51,167 nucleotides of DNA, taken from positions 1 to 51,167 of the forward strand of contig JAIDRE010000139.1 of the NCBI GenBank assembly GCA_029061925.1, given 5' to 3'. Position 1 is the first letter of the stretch. Each line of letters opens with the position of its first letter. The stretch is from Muribaculaceae bacterium. GTDB taxonomy: Bacteria > Bacteroidota > Bacteroidia > Bacteroidales > Muribaculaceae. Below the pieces are notes generated by a model. It made no database searches and was not told the DNA's origin. It saw only the letters and a program-made list of their open reading frames with translations. Below are positions 18,038-27,303 of this stretch, one piece after another. A program made the position numbers and the translations under genes.

Positions 18038-18070
18038 CTATAGAATATTTCTATAGAAAGTGCAAAGATA
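18038..18070 (-). promoter_or_regulatory. galE promoter -7 box with adjacent palindrome
   Basis: On the minus strand TATCTTTG (18070-18063) matches the -7 consensus; I do not see a good -33. Immediately downstream, CTATAGAA (18038-18045) and TTCTATAG (18049-18056) form an 8-pair inverted repeat with a 3-base loop. It lies at or just after the predicted transcription start, so it could be an operator or an mRNA hairpin. Confidence 0.45.
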
Positions 18071-18082
18071 ATAAATTTATTT

Positions 18083-20083
18083 TTAATTTCGCTCTTTAAC
18101 GATACCTTTGCGATAGGCTGCTAAAAGTCTGTTCAAATCATCAACTTGGCGGATGAGTTCTTGACCTTTGTCTGTGTCGCGCACCTTTAAGCGTTTGGCT
18201 TTGTACTCGTTAAGCACGGTGTTTGATATGATGTCCTGACCATCTTCAATAGCTTTCTGGCGCGATTCAAACGGTTCGTGCTGAACAAGTTGGAATCCGC
18301 GGGAGTGGTAAACCAGAGTGTACCCCGCGATACCGGTTGTCGACTGGTAGGCTCTTGAGAAACCACCATCGATGACAAGCAATTTTCCATTGGCTTTTAC
18401 GGGATTTTCGCCATTGATTGTTTTGACGGGAACGTGACCGTTGATTATATGGGCACCCTCGGTGTGAAGTCCGAATTCTCTTAAGATGCGGTCACAGATT
18501 TCCTCTTTATCGTGGAGGTTATAATAGTTGCCGCGAATCTCTTTGTGAGTTTCCTCATCGTCAATCAGATAGCGTTCAAATGTTGCCATCTTTGACTTGT
18601 CGAATAATGGAGAATCGGGACCGCACCACAAATACCACATATAGTCGATTTCATATTCATTGTCGCGGTCTGTCTCGTCGTTATCACTTCGACATGCAAT
18701 CTGAACTAGTTCGTCAAGTCGGTCAAATAATGCTTTACCTGCAAATTTTGTTCCGTCGATGATGACTTTACGGAATGTTCCGTCAGGGTTGAGTGGCATT
18801 GAAGCGTGGAACATCAAGTTGTTGTTTCGGGCAAGATAGAATGATCCTCGACTCAGCAAACAATCAAGATGCTTGCGCAGTTTTTCGCTGTTTACAAACG
18901 AGTTGTGAAGTTGAGTGATAATCGTTTCTTCGGCAGACGAGAGCTCGTTGGGGTTGGCAGGGTCAATTGTGGGGAAATCGGTGTCGGTCAGTTTGTAATC
19001 AACGCCATCAATATTGATTGTCATGCGGTTGTAGTCGATGCGGCGCAACATGTTTCGGTCGTCCATTTTGAAGTCGGGACGTTTTTCGATCAGTTGTCCT
19101 TCCAGCTTCCATTGAATGATGCTGATAGCCTTGTGCATCTGTGCAAACATTCTCACTTCTCGGTCGGTATAAAAACGGTTGGCAAACTTGATTTTCGGTA
19201 TGAAATTTTCAAGGTTGCTGTTATCGTATGTCTCCATCGCAAAAGTTCCGAGCGGCAATATGTTGATGCCGTACCCCTCTTCGAGAGTATCAAGGTTGGC
19301 ATATCTCAGTGATATTCTGATAACGTTAGCTATTGAAGCATCATTGCCGGCAGCCGCACCCATCCATAGAATGTCATGATTACCCCATTGAATATCAACG
19401 TTATGGTAGTCACAGAGCGTATCCATAATGATATGTGCACCCGGGCCACGATCATAAATGTCTCCGATGATATGAAGGCTGTCGATTGCCAACCGCTGAA
19501 TAAGCTCACACATTGCAACGATAAAATCATCGGCACGATGGGTCGAGATTATTGTCGATATAATCTGGTTGAAATAGGCGTGTTTGTTTGGGTCGGCTTC
19601 GGTCTCATGCAATAGCTCCTGAATGATGTAGCTGAAGTCTTTCGGGAGTGCTTTGTTAACCTTTGAACGTGTATATTTTGATGATACACTTTGGCAAACT
19701 TTCACGAGTCGGTTAAGGATTATCTCATACCATTCGGGCATGTTTTTTTCGGTTTGGCGCACGAGTCGGAGTTTCTCGCGGGGATAGTAGATGAGGGTGC
19801 AAAGATCCTTTTTGTCGTCCTCGCGAAGTGTGTTACCAAAAATTTCGTTGACTTTACGTTTGACAGTGCCCGATGCGTTTTTCAAAACGTGTTGAAACGC
19901 CTCATATTCGCCGTGAATATCAGTCAGAAAGTGCTCGGTACCTTTTGGCAGGTTGAGGATTGCCTCAAGGTTGATGATTTCTGTACTCGCCGATGCGATT
20001 GTCGGGAACGAGCGTGAAAGCAGTTTGAGATAGCGAAGGTCAGCCGAGAGTTCGGCGGTTGTATAATTGAGATATTGTGTCAT
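18083..20083 (-). CDS. fbp: Fructose-1,6-bisphosphatase, class 3
   Basis: 666 residues, the characteristic size of class 3 FBPases (Firmicutes/Bacteroidota), about twice the class 1 length. It dephosphorylates fructose 1,6-bisphosphate in gluconeogenesis. The calcineurin-like metal centre is assembled from LTDIHGEYEAF, HIIGDIYDRGPG, QWGNHDILWMG and, near the C-terminus, INGHVPVKTINGENP and VIDGGFSRAYQ. The start MTQYLNYTTAELSADLRYLKLLSRSFP matches family N-termini. It is 4 bases after menA, within the ispD-recG-menA-fbp series. Confidence 0.96.
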   Translation of the reverse strand: MTQYLNYTTAELSADLRYLKLLSRSFPTIASASTEIINLEAILNLPKGTEHFLTDIHGEYEAFQHVLKNASGTVKRKVNEIFGNTLREDDKKDLCTLIYYPREKLRLVRQTEKNMPEWYEIILNRLVKVCQSVSSKYTRSKVNKALPKDFSYIIQELLHETEADPNKHAYFNQIISTIISTHRADDFIVAMCELIQRLAIDSLHIIGDIYDRGPGAHIIMDTLCDYHNVDIQWGNHDILWMGAAAGNDASIANVIRISLRYANLDTLEEGYGINILPLGTFAMETYDNSNLENFIPKIKFANRFYTDREVRMFAQMHKAISIIQWKLEGQLIEKRPDFKMDDRNMLRRIDYNRMTINIDGVDYKLTDTDFPTIDPANPNELSSAEETIITQLHNSFVNSEKLRKHLDCLLSRGSFYLARNNNLMFHASMPLNPDGTFRKVIIDGTKFAGKALFDRLDELVQIACRSDNDETDRDNEYEIDYMWYLWCGPDSPLFDKSKMATFERYLIDDEETHKEIRGNYYNLHDKEEICDRILREFGLHTEGAHIINGHVPVKTINGENPVKANGKLLVIDGGFSRAYQSTTGIAGYTLVYHSRGFQLVQHEPFESRQKAIEDGQDIISNTVLNEYKAKRLKVRDTDKGQELIRQVDDLNRLLAAYRKGIVKERN

Positions 20084-20087
20084 CTTG

Positions 20088-20954
20088 TTAAATTATTGAG
20101 ATTGCAATAAATAGCAGTGAAAATACAAACATTGTTACGGCTGTCATTCCCAAAACGGGAGTCAATGCTGAACCATGACGTGAGGTTAACATTCGCCATA
20201 ATATAACGTGTATGAGTAAATACACGGCAGAGATTATCCATCCGGCTTCCATTTTTTTCCAAATCGGTATCATAACCGCCTGTGATAGAAGCCCGTTGAA
20301 CATATAAATCTTAGAGACAGCCTGTTGTCCGAAGATGACTGCCAGCGTGCGTTTATTGACGGCTCGGTCATCTTCGATATCACGATAGTTGTTGACAATC
20401 AGAACGTTTGCACCCATCACACCGATAGCGACTGATAGGAGTAATGCTTCGGCCATAAAGACCCCTGTGGCTACATATACGGTCAGATTAACCGGTATAA
20501 TTCCAAAGAAAAATATAACGGCAATCTCGCCCAATCCGTGATGAGAAAGGGGGTAAGGTCCTGAACTGTAGGCTATGACACCGATGGTAATCAAAATGCC
20601 GGCTCCAATGAGCCACCATCCCCCTTGGTATGCAATCCAAAGTCCTATCATACAGGCAACTGCAAGCGTACCGAATGTCGCATTTTTCATTGCAGTTGGT
20701 GTAATGTCTCCCTCGGTTACACCGCGTCTCGGACCTTCACGACCCGGTCGGTCAAGCCCGTTTTTATAATCAAAATATTCGTTGGCAAAGTTTGATGAGA
20801 TTTGGCATAGCAACGCAAATAAACAGCAGGCAATCACTACCTTAAGACTATAACCGGTTGGGCAGCTTATTGCCACACCCCATGCCGTCGCAACTCCGGC
20901 AAGCGAAACGGGGAGCGTTCTAAGTCTCATTGCTTCAATCCATGCTTTTATCAT
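20088..20954 (-). CDS. menA: 1,4-dihydroxy-2-naphthoate polyprenyltransferase
   Basis: 288 residues, a UbiA-family integral membrane protein with about eight to nine hydrophobic helices. It attaches the prenyl chain to dihydroxynaphthoate, giving demethylmenaquinone for the anaerobic respiratory chain. The first Asp-rich motif is NEYFDYKNGLDRPGREGPRRGVTEG and the second is NNYRDIEDDRAVNKRTLAVIFG, both in MenA form (not UbiA or CyoE). It lies 16 bases after recG and 4 before fbp. No other men gene is in the window. Confidence 0.93.
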   Translation of the reverse strand: MIKAWIEAMRLRTLPVSLAGVATAWGVAISCPTGYSLKVVIACCLFALLCQISSNFANEYFDYKNGLDRPGREGPRRGVTEGDITPTAMKNATFGTLAVACMIGLWIAYQGGWWLIGAGILITIGVIAYSSGPYPLSHHGLGEIAVIFFFGIIPVNLTVYVATGVFMAEALLLSVAIGVMGANVLIVNNYRDIEDDRAVNKRTLAVIFGQQAVSKIYMFNGLLSQAVMIPIWKKMEAGWIISAVYLLIHVILWRMLTSRHGSALTPVLGMTAVTMFVFSLLFIAISII

Positions 20955-20970
20955 AACAGTCTGTTTATAT

Positions 20971-23061
20971 TTAACTTATTCGGCTGAAATCAACAGCTTT
21001 ATCAAAATTTTCTCGGAGGTTTAACAATAGAACCGAGTGAATCGGTTTGGAGAGTGCAGGGTCATCTTCAAGAATTGCTTCGGCTTGATCGCGCGCAAGT
21101 TGTACAATCTGTTGATCTGTAGCAAGATTGGCTATTTTCAAGTCAAACGCTATACCGCTCTGAAGTGTTCCCTCGATATCGCCGGGTCCTCTCATTTTAA
21201 GGTCTGCCTCGGCAACGACAAACCCGTCGTTGGTTGATGTCATAATCTCTAATCGCTCACGGGTGGTCTTGGCTATCTGTGGCTTGGTCATCAATACGCA
21301 GTAACTTTTATCGGCTCCACGTCCGACGCGTCCGCGCAGCTGATGAAGTTGGGACAATCCGAATCGTTCGGCATTTTCGATAACCATTGTGGTGGCATTG
21401 GGAACATTGACGCCGACCTCGATAACTGTCGTAGCTACGAGTATGCGTGCTTTCCCCGACACAAAATCGTTCATTCGGCGGTCTTTCTCTGCTGTTTTCA
21501 TCTTGCCGTGGACGTATGTTGCTTCGTAGCTCGGGAACGTTTCGCAAATTGTTTCATATCCTTCTTCAAGGCTTTTTAAATCAAGTTTTTCGTTATCTGA
21601 AATCAACGGATATACAACATAGACCTGACGTCCCATTGCCAGCTGACGACCAATTGAAATGTTGACCATTTCGCGACGAGTGTCATAACAGATCATCGTG
21701 TCAACCGGCTTGCGTCCCGGCGGTAATTCGTCGATAACCGACACATCGAGATCGCCGTAAAGTGTCATTGCCAATGTTCGCGGAATAGGCGTAGCAGTCA
21801 TCACCAAAACGTGAGGTAAAATGCTGTTTTTAGTCCATAATCGGGAACGTTGCATCACACCAAATCGGTGCTGCTCATCGATAACAACAAAACCGAGATT
21901 GCGGAATTTTACAGTGTCTTCAATCAGGGCATGTGTCCCGACAATCATCTGTATATCACCCGATAAGAGTCCCTCGTGAATTTCTCGACGTTCCTTAGCT
22001 TTTGTTGACCCGGTGAGAAGTCTGACGTTGATACCGATTGGTGCCACAAGTTCACGCAGTGTCAGGTAGTGCTGTGTTGCAAGAATTTCGGTCGGCGCCA
22101 TCAGACAAGACTGATAACCGTTGTCAATAGCAATAAGCATTGTCATAAGGGCAACCAGCGTTTTTCCGCTGCCTACATCGCCTTGCAAGAGTCGGTTCAT
22201 CTGTCTGCCCGACCCCATGTCGTGGCGAATCTCCTTTATAACTCGCTTTTGGGCATTGGTCAAATCGAACGGTAACTGACGCTCGTAGAAAGTGTTGAAA
22301 AACTCGCCCACGCGATTGAATCTGATACCGTCGGCGCGTGCGGCTCTCATCAGGGAGTGACGTCGAAGGTTGAGCTGAATGTAGAATAACTCTTCAAATT
22401 TCAAGCGGAAACGCGCTTTTTGGAGCGTGGCGGTGTCGGTTGGATTGTGAACTGCAACAAGTGCCTCACGTAGTGGCAAAAGTTTCAGCACATCAATCAC
22501 ATCGGTTGAAAGAGTCTCGGCTACCGGTCGCAAGGTTGACAGCAGATTCATTACCCATGTGAAAATAGTGCGTGACCCGATTCCGGCATTACGCAATTTC
22601 TCGGTTAGAGGATAAACCCCTCGAAGTCCGCCGGTTGCAGTAGTCGAGCCAACAGGGTCAATCTCGGGGTGAACCATCTGTCGGGTGCCGTTAAATTCGC
22701 CCGGCTTGCCAAAAAGGATATACTCGTTACCTGTCTTGTAGGCTTGTTTTATTTGTGAAATTCGACGGAACCAGACAATCTCTATTGTTGCCGTGCCATC
22801 AGTGAATAGTCCGATCAATCGGCTCTTTGCTCCCTCGCCAACAATATTGAAAGCCAGAAACTTACCTTTAATCTGTAAAGCGGGCATTTCGCCTCGCAGG
22901 TCAACAATATTGTATATTTTTGAACGATCGACATAGTGCGACGGAAAGTGATGTAAAAGGTCATAGTAGGTCTTTATTCCAAGTTCGCGACCGATGAGGT
23001 CGGCTCGTTTTGGACCAACTCCTTTCAAAAACTTTATGTCGATTCGTCGTAGTGAGTTCAT
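20971..23061 (-). CDS. recG: ATP-dependent DNA helicase RecG
   Basis: 696 residues, full length. The N-terminal wedge/OB domain (about 1-230; FLKGVGPKRADLI, HHFPSHYVDRS) binds branched DNA. The superfamily 2 helicase follows with motif I GDVGSGKTLVALM, motif Ia APTEILATQH, motif II DEQHRFG, motif III ATPIPRTLAMT, and motifs V-VI TTVIEVGVNVPNATTMVIE and QLRGRVGRG. It remodels stalled forks and Holliday junctions. The first codon overlaps the ispD stop by 4 bases and menA follows after 16 bases. Confidence 0.97.
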   Translation of the reverse strand: MNSLRRIDIKFLKGVGPKRADLIGRELGIKTYYDLLHHFPSHYVDRSKIYNIVDLRGEMPALQIKGKFLAFNIVGEGAKSRLIGLFTDGTATIEIVWFRRISQIKQAYKTGNEYILFGKPGEFNGTRQMVHPEIDPVGSTTATGGLRGVYPLTEKLRNAGIGSRTIFTWVMNLLSTLRPVAETLSTDVIDVLKLLPLREALVAVHNPTDTATLQKARFRLKFEELFYIQLNLRRHSLMRAARADGIRFNRVGEFFNTFYERQLPFDLTNAQKRVIKEIRHDMGSGRQMNRLLQGDVGSGKTLVALMTMLIAIDNGYQSCLMAPTEILATQHYLTLRELVAPIGINVRLLTGSTKAKERREIHEGLLSGDIQMIVGTHALIEDTVKFRNLGFVVIDEQHRFGVMQRSRLWTKNSILPHVLVMTATPIPRTLAMTLYGDLDVSVIDELPPGRKPVDTMICYDTRREMVNISIGRQLAMGRQVYVVYPLISDNEKLDLKSLEEGYETICETFPSYEATYVHGKMKTAEKDRRMNDFVSGKARILVATTVIEVGVNVPNATTMVIENAERFGLSQLHQLRGRVGRGADKSYCVLMTKPQIAKTTRERLEIMTSTNDGFVVAEADLKMRGPGDIEGTLQSGIAFDLKIANLATDQQIVQLARDQAEAILEDDPALSKPIHSVLLLNLRENFDKAVDFSRIS

Positions 23062-23756
23062 TTTTGATGGCAGCGCATGATTGCCTCAGCTATTTCAATA
23101 TCAAGTGGATTAGTTATTTTGATGTTTTCGGGTGAGCCGTCAACAAGTTCGATTTTGGTTTTGCCTGCCGATGCCATCACCGATGCATCGTCGGTCCAGT
23201 CCGATTGTTCGGGCATTTGATATGCGATTTGCAACTCAACGAGATTAAATCCTTGGGGAGTTTGAACGGATCTGTATTGGCTACGGTCAACCGGATGCGA
23301 CCCGGTCGGGTCAAGTTCTCTGATAGAGTCGGTCAATGGAATTGCCGGGATTACACCATCGCTTTCTTTTGAAATGAGACAGTCAATCACATGCTTAACG
23401 GTTTGTTCGTTAACCAACGGTCGCGCACCATCGTGAATCAATACGAGGTCATCCTTGCCGGAATTGCTGATTGAGTTGAGGGCATTTGCAACCGATTGAG
23501 CACGTGTCGCTCCGCCGTAGATCACAATGGGCGAGTTAAAATTATGAGTTTTGCATAAGTCATCCCAGAGTTGTTGCATATCACGACTGATAACAAGCGT
23601 GATTTCAGCATCTGACAGCGCGCGACGCATCGCCTCAATCGTATGCATCAATATCGGGCGTCCGGCAAGCAGACAGTATTGTTTCGGAACGTCTGCGCCA
23701 AATCGGCTTCCCGAACCGCCTGCTACTATGATTGTATGTATTTTGACTGTACTCAT
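23058..23756 (-). CDS. ispD: 2-C-methyl-D-erythritol 4-phosphate cytidylyltransferase
   Basis: 232 residues. It makes CDP-ME in the non-mevalonate isoprenoid pathway, which feeds the prenyl chain used by MenA two genes downstream. The N-terminal CTP loop is VAGGSGSRFGADVPKQY, followed by IHDGARPLV, TPQGF and WTDDASVM, all IspD hallmarks. It overlaps recG by 4 bases. A promoter-like sequence sits directly upstream, within the end of the ATP-grasp-like gene. Confidence 0.95.
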   Translation of the reverse strand: MSTVKIHTIIVAGGSGSRFGADVPKQYCLLAGRPILMHTIEAMRRALSDAEITLVISRDMQQLWDDLCKTHNFNSPIVIYGGATRAQSVANALNSISNSGKDDLVLIHDGARPLVNEQTVKHVIDCLISKESDGVIPAIPLTDSIRELDPTGSHPVDRSQYRSVQTPQGFNLVELQIAYQMPEQSDWTDDASVMASAGKTKIELVDGSPENIKITNPLDIEIAEAIMRCHQK

Positions 23757-23769
23757 CTTTAATTTTTTG

Positions 23770-23802
23770 CAAAATTAGCGATTTTTTCTCACTCGCTGAC
23801 AA
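23770..23802 (-). promoter_or_regulatory. Probable promoter of the ispD-recG-menA-fbp series
   Basis: On the minus strand TAATTTTG (23777-23770) matches the -7 consensus, with a TTG at 23802-23800 after 22 bases. The -33 element falls inside the end of the upstream coding region. The leader to ispD would be under 10 bases. Confidence 0.55.
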
Positions 23803-24904
23803 CTTTCATTGCTATTCTGAATCCCTGAGCCGGAGGAACGAGATCTATTTCTCCGTCAACAAGTCGATTATTCTCTATTTTTGCGCTGTTCAACGGTTCA
23901 AAAATGCCATGTTCAACCATAAATCGCCCGGTCGAACCTTCAGCGATAAACCGGTCTCGCAAAATCAAGGCGACAACTCCCATAGTTTTTCTAAGATTCA
24001 GTTCGATGCAGGGCGCAAGCTGACCATTGTTTTGAACCATCATGTCAACTCCGAGCCAGCCTTCATAGTCGTTCTTGATTATGTCGTTTAAGACCGTTTC
24101 GAGTTTGTTAGCAATACTTGAAAGATTAATTTCATTTAGCTGCTGTTCAACCTGTTGCTTTAAAACTGATTCAGGCAAAAGAAGATTGCCCGTATAGGCT
24201 GTGCCGACTGTGTCAAAAAGTGACAATCCGCGATACTCAACTTTGCCATTTACGGCATAAAATAACATCGCAAAATCGGTTTTTCGGTCAAGTAGCGGTT
24301 CTATGATTACGCTCCCTTGACGGCGTATGATTCCTTCAGCATTTTTTAATATCGTTTCGGTATTGGTGGTATTTGATAAAAACACTCCTCGTCCGGTACT
24401 CGACCAGGGCGATTTCATGACAAAATGACCACCGAAATGATTGACAGCTTTGGCTATTTCGTCTGAGGTGGAAGCCTCGACGGCGAGTGGGGGAGTGGTA
24501 ATCCCGAGAAGCGACAATTGACGGTTGATTTCGATTGATGTGCGACGATGGCTGAGCTGTCTCATCCGTTCTATAGTAACGTCATCGGGCAAGCAACTTC
24601 GATTAATCCCCGCCGATGTCAATTTTGTCACTATTGCCGGTGACCAGCCCCACGGTTCACCCTTTGATTGACTTGGGGCGGTGTTTGACACATTAACATC
24701 GAGGTTAAACATCACGCAAATATTGTCAATCCAATTTTCAACTCCTGATTTATCAGCGATTACTGTGTCGCCCGACTTGGCAAGCCACATAGGCAATAAG
24801 GCACCACACCGTGCAAGCAATACTGCGTTACGAGGTGGCGTATAGACCTTATTCCCCGATGCAAGGGCAAGGTCGTTTTCGGGGTTGAAAATAAAACTTT
24901 TCAT
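23789..24904 (-). CDS. ATP-grasp-like protein of unknown substrate
   Basis: 371 residues, no signal peptide. I do not recognise a named family. The layout is ATP-grasp-like: a pre-domain (FNPENDLALASGNKVYTPPRNAVLLAR), then a nucleotide-binding Lys and glycine-rich loop in VMKSPWSSTGRGVFL (about 160-175), IEPLLDR before a basic segment, and GVDMMV...IELNLRKTMG (Glu301 and Asn303) as the metal-binding E-x-N. Such enzymes join a carboxylate to an amine or thiol through an acyl-phosphate. Conservation beside ispD is the only context. A degenerate, non-catalytic member remains possible. Confidence 0.6.
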   Translation of the reverse strand: MKSFIFNPENDLALASGNKVYTPPRNAVLLARCGALLPMWLAKSGDTVIADKSGVENWIDNICVMFNLDVNVSNTAPSQSKGEPWGWSPAIVTKLTSAGINRSCLPDDVTIERMRQLSHRRTSIEINRQLSLLGITTPPLAVEASTSDEIAKAVNHFGGHFVMKSPWSSTGRGVFLSNTTNTETILKNAEGIIRRQGSVIIEPLLDRKTDFAMLFYAVNGKVEYRGLSLFDTVGTAYTGNLLLPESVLKQQVEQQLNEINLSSIANKLETVLNDIIKNDYEGWLGVDMMVQNNGQLAPCIELNLRKTMGVVALILRDRFIAEGSTGRFMVEHGIFEPLNSAKIENNRLVDGEIDLVPPAQGFRIAMKVVSE

Positions 24905-24988
24905 TGCTTATTGACAAAATGATTGACAAATCGTTACAAAATTAAGGAATATGTTAGCGATAAGGCTTAATAGTTAACGTATTTTAAC

Positions 24989-25018
24989 TTTGCGAATACA
25001 ATGAATTATGTAATTTTG
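24989..25018 (+). promoter_or_regulatory. Probable promoter of the two-component operon
   Basis: TTTG 24989-24992 and TAATTTTG 25011-25018 are 18 bases apart, one short of the usual range. The leader to the response regulator would be about 28 bases. A second -7-like TAACTTTG overlaps the -33 at 24985-24992. Confidence 0.6.
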
Positions 25019-25052
25019 CAACATTAATTTATTAAACATATTAAATTGACCG

Positions 25053-25805
25053 ATGACTATAAAAATTCTGATTGTAGATGATGAAGAATCAATCTGCGAG
25101 ATTCTGAAATATAATCTTGAAAAAGAGGGCTTTGATGTCGACTGTGCTTATAGTGCTGAAGAGGCGTTGACGCTTGACATTGCTTCGTATTCGCTTTGTA
25201 TTGTCGATATCATGATGGACACTATGAGCGGATATGATTTCTTGAAACGTCTTCGCAACAATGCCGCCACCGAGCGTGTTCCCGTAATCTTCTGCTCAGC
25301 TCTCAATGGCGAGGATGATACCGTAATGGGACTTAATATTGGAGCCGATGATTATATTACAAAACCGTTTGTAATCAGTGAGGTTATTGCTCGTGTTCGT
25401 GCGGTGCTCCGTCGTTACGCATCTGCTCCGGCTGCTCCTTATATGGCGGCAGGAATGCCTGCTGTCGCTCCGTCAATACCGGTAACCAATGCTCCTAAGT
25501 CATCATACGAGCCCGATGTGACGTTCAAGACTCTTCGTCTTGATCGTAACGAAAAAGTTTGTTATCTCAATAACGAGCCGATTCACCTTACTCGTAAAGA
25601 GTTTGACCTTCTTCTTTTCTTCTTGACTCACCGTAATCGCATATACTCGCGTAACGAAATCATTAGCCAGGTTTGGTCGGGCGATGTTGTTACAAACCGC
25701 ACCGTTGATACAAACCTTACTCGACTCCGTAATAAAATAGGCGAATACAGCGCAAATATTTCAACTCGTCTTGGTTTTGGCTATGGCTTCTTTGAAACTG
25801 TCTAA
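25053..25805 (+). CDS. OmpR/PhoB-family response regulator
   Basis: 250 residues. The receiver domain (1-120) has the acidic pair Asp9/Asp10, the phospho-acceptor Asp52 in CIVDIMMD and the conserved Lys in ITKPF. A Pro/Ala-rich linker of about 35 residues (APAAPYMAAGMPAVAPSIP) is longer than usual. The C-terminal winged helix (about 160-250) has LTRKEFDLLLFFLTHRNRIYSRNEI and VDTNLTRLRNKIGEY. It is phosphorylated by the kinase whose gene overlaps its end by 23 bases. The signal is not evident; I withhold a name, since PhoB and RprY are both possible analogues. Confidence 0.93.
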   Translation: MTIKILIVDDEESICEILKYNLEKEGFDVDCAYSAEEALTLDIASYSLCIVDIMMDTMSGYDFLKRLRNNAATERVPVIFCSALNGEDDTVMGLNIGADDYITKPFVISEVIARVRAVLRRYASAPAAPYMAAGMPAVAPSIPVTNAPKSSYEPDVTFKTLRLDRNEKVCYLNNEPIHLTRKEFDLLLFFLTHRNRIYSRNEIISQVWSGDVVTNRTVDTNLTRLRNKIGEYSANISTRLGFGYGFFETV

Positions 25806-27264
25806 TTATCAGACTCGAATTTTTGTCCCGATCGTAGTTCTTGTTTGGCTTTTTGTTATTTTTCTCAGCGTTTTTCACTATTATCGTAGTGTGAATTACA
25901 AGAGAAGTGTTCTGAAGGCAAATATTGACTTGATTACCAACCGTGTTGTCGAAAGTTTTGAAACTGATGATATGGTTGCAGCCAATAAGTTCCTTACCTG
26001 GATTGATAAGTATTATACAACGACCGACCTTGACGATGTCAGTGTGGCGGTTTTTGATACTCAGACCGAAGAAAAAGTTGCTTCTGCCGGTTTTCAACTT
26101 CCCAAGCCTAACATTTCTGAACTGAAACGTCGCGGAGAGTTTTCTACGTCTGATATAGAAGCTATTAACGATGATGGCACACCGATTGATCTTGGTGATC
26201 GTGAGTTGTTTTATTATCGTACTCGTACAACAGACGACGGACGGTATCTTGTTCAGACGGTGATGCCGCTTACAGCTATGTCGGCTCAATCTATCGCATA
26301 CTCTCCGGTATTTATTATTACCATTGTTATTGTAGCGATATTGGTGACGGTTATCCTTTATTTCTTTACTGCTCACCTTGCCAAAAATATTACGGCTCTT
26401 CGTGATTTTGTCGATCACGCTGTGGCTGAAAAAGATACGATCCCGGTTGAAGATTTTTCAAAAGATGAGCTCGGTGATATTTCCCGTAAAATTGTTGAGT
26501 TGCATGTCGAACGTGTGAAAGCGATGAAGAATCTTGAACACGAACATCAGATTGCTTTAAGGGTTACTGAAGAAAAGAGTCAGATGAAACGACAGCTCAC
26601 CGACAACCTCAATCACGAGTTGAAAACTCCTATCGGTATTGTCAAGGGTTATGTCGATACTTTGCTCGAAAACCCTGATATTGATGCCGATACACGTAAT
26701 CACTTCTTGTCAAAATCGGCTATTCAGATTAACCGTTTGTCAACAATGTTGAGCGATATCTCGACAATTACCCGTCTTGAAGAATCGGCTTCAACTATCC
26801 CGACTGAGAAACTTGATTTCCAAGAAGTTGTGTTCACCACTGCCAACGATATTGTAGAGAGTGGTATCAACAATAATATGGAGTTTATTTATGACATTCC
26901 GTTTGATACATTCATTCGCGGTAACTTCAATCTGCTCAGTGCTGCAATTACCAATTTGGCTAAAAATGCTGCTAACTATAGTGAGGGAACTGAAATGGGT
27001 ATCAAACTCATTAATAAAAATAAAAACTTCTATACATTCTCGTTCTATGATAATGGCAAAGGTGTCGATTCGACTCACTTGTCTCATCTATTTGATCGAT
27101 TCTATCGTGTTGATTCGGGACGTAGCCGTAAAAACGGCGGAACTGGTCTCGGTCTCCCGATTGTAAAAAGCAGTATCCTCACCCTCGGCGGTACAATTTC
27201 GGTTAGAAACCGTAAGGGTGGCGGTCTCGAATTTCTATTCACTCTACCTGTTTGGCACGACTAA
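25783..27264 (+). CDS. Sensor histidine kinase, PhoR-like, two membrane segments
   Basis: 493 residues from the ATG at 25783; a TTG 12 bases upstream is a less likely start. Membrane segments lie at about 13-31 and 170-192 and flank a periplasmic sensor. Then come a HAMP-like region, HisKA with an intact H box (NLNHELKTPIGI) and HATPase_c with TNLAKNAANY (N), DNGKGVD (G1), FDRFYRVD (F) and GGTGLGLPIV (G2). It phosphorylates the adjacent regulator. The coding regions overlap by 23 bases in different frames, implying coupled translation. hisS follows 39 bases later. Confidence 0.93.
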   Translation: MASLKLSNYQTRIFVPIVVLVWLFVIFLSVFHYYRSVNYKRSVLKANIDLITNRVVESFETDDMVAANKFLTWIDKYYTTTDLDDVSVAVFDTQTEEKVASAGFQLPKPNISELKRRGEFSTSDIEAINDDGTPIDLGDRELFYYRTRTTDDGRYLVQTVMPLTAMSAQSIAYSPVFIITIVIVAILVTVILYFFTAHLAKNITALRDFVDHAVAEKDTIPVEDFSKDELGDISRKIVELHVERVKAMKNLEHEHQIALRVTEEKSQMKRQLTDNLNHELKTPIGIVKGYVDTLLENPDIDADTRNHFLSKSAIQINRLSTMLSDISTITRLEESASTIPTEKLDFQEVVFTTANDIVESGINNNMEFIYDIPFDTFIRGNFNLLSAAITNLAKNAANYSEGTEMGIKLINKNKNFYTFSFYDNGKGVDSTHLSHLFDRFYRVDSGRSRKNGGTGLGLPIVKSSILTLGGTISVRNRKGGGLEFLFTLPVWHD

Positions 27265-27303
27265 TTGCCGTTGCCTTTAACAACGTTATTACATTATTGA
27301 CTC

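Noticed and set aside
25717-26418. 233-codon minus-strand frame across the two-component genes
   Set aside because: Its translation is low-complexity Asn/Arg/Lys-rich and antisense to the well-supported regulator and kinase.
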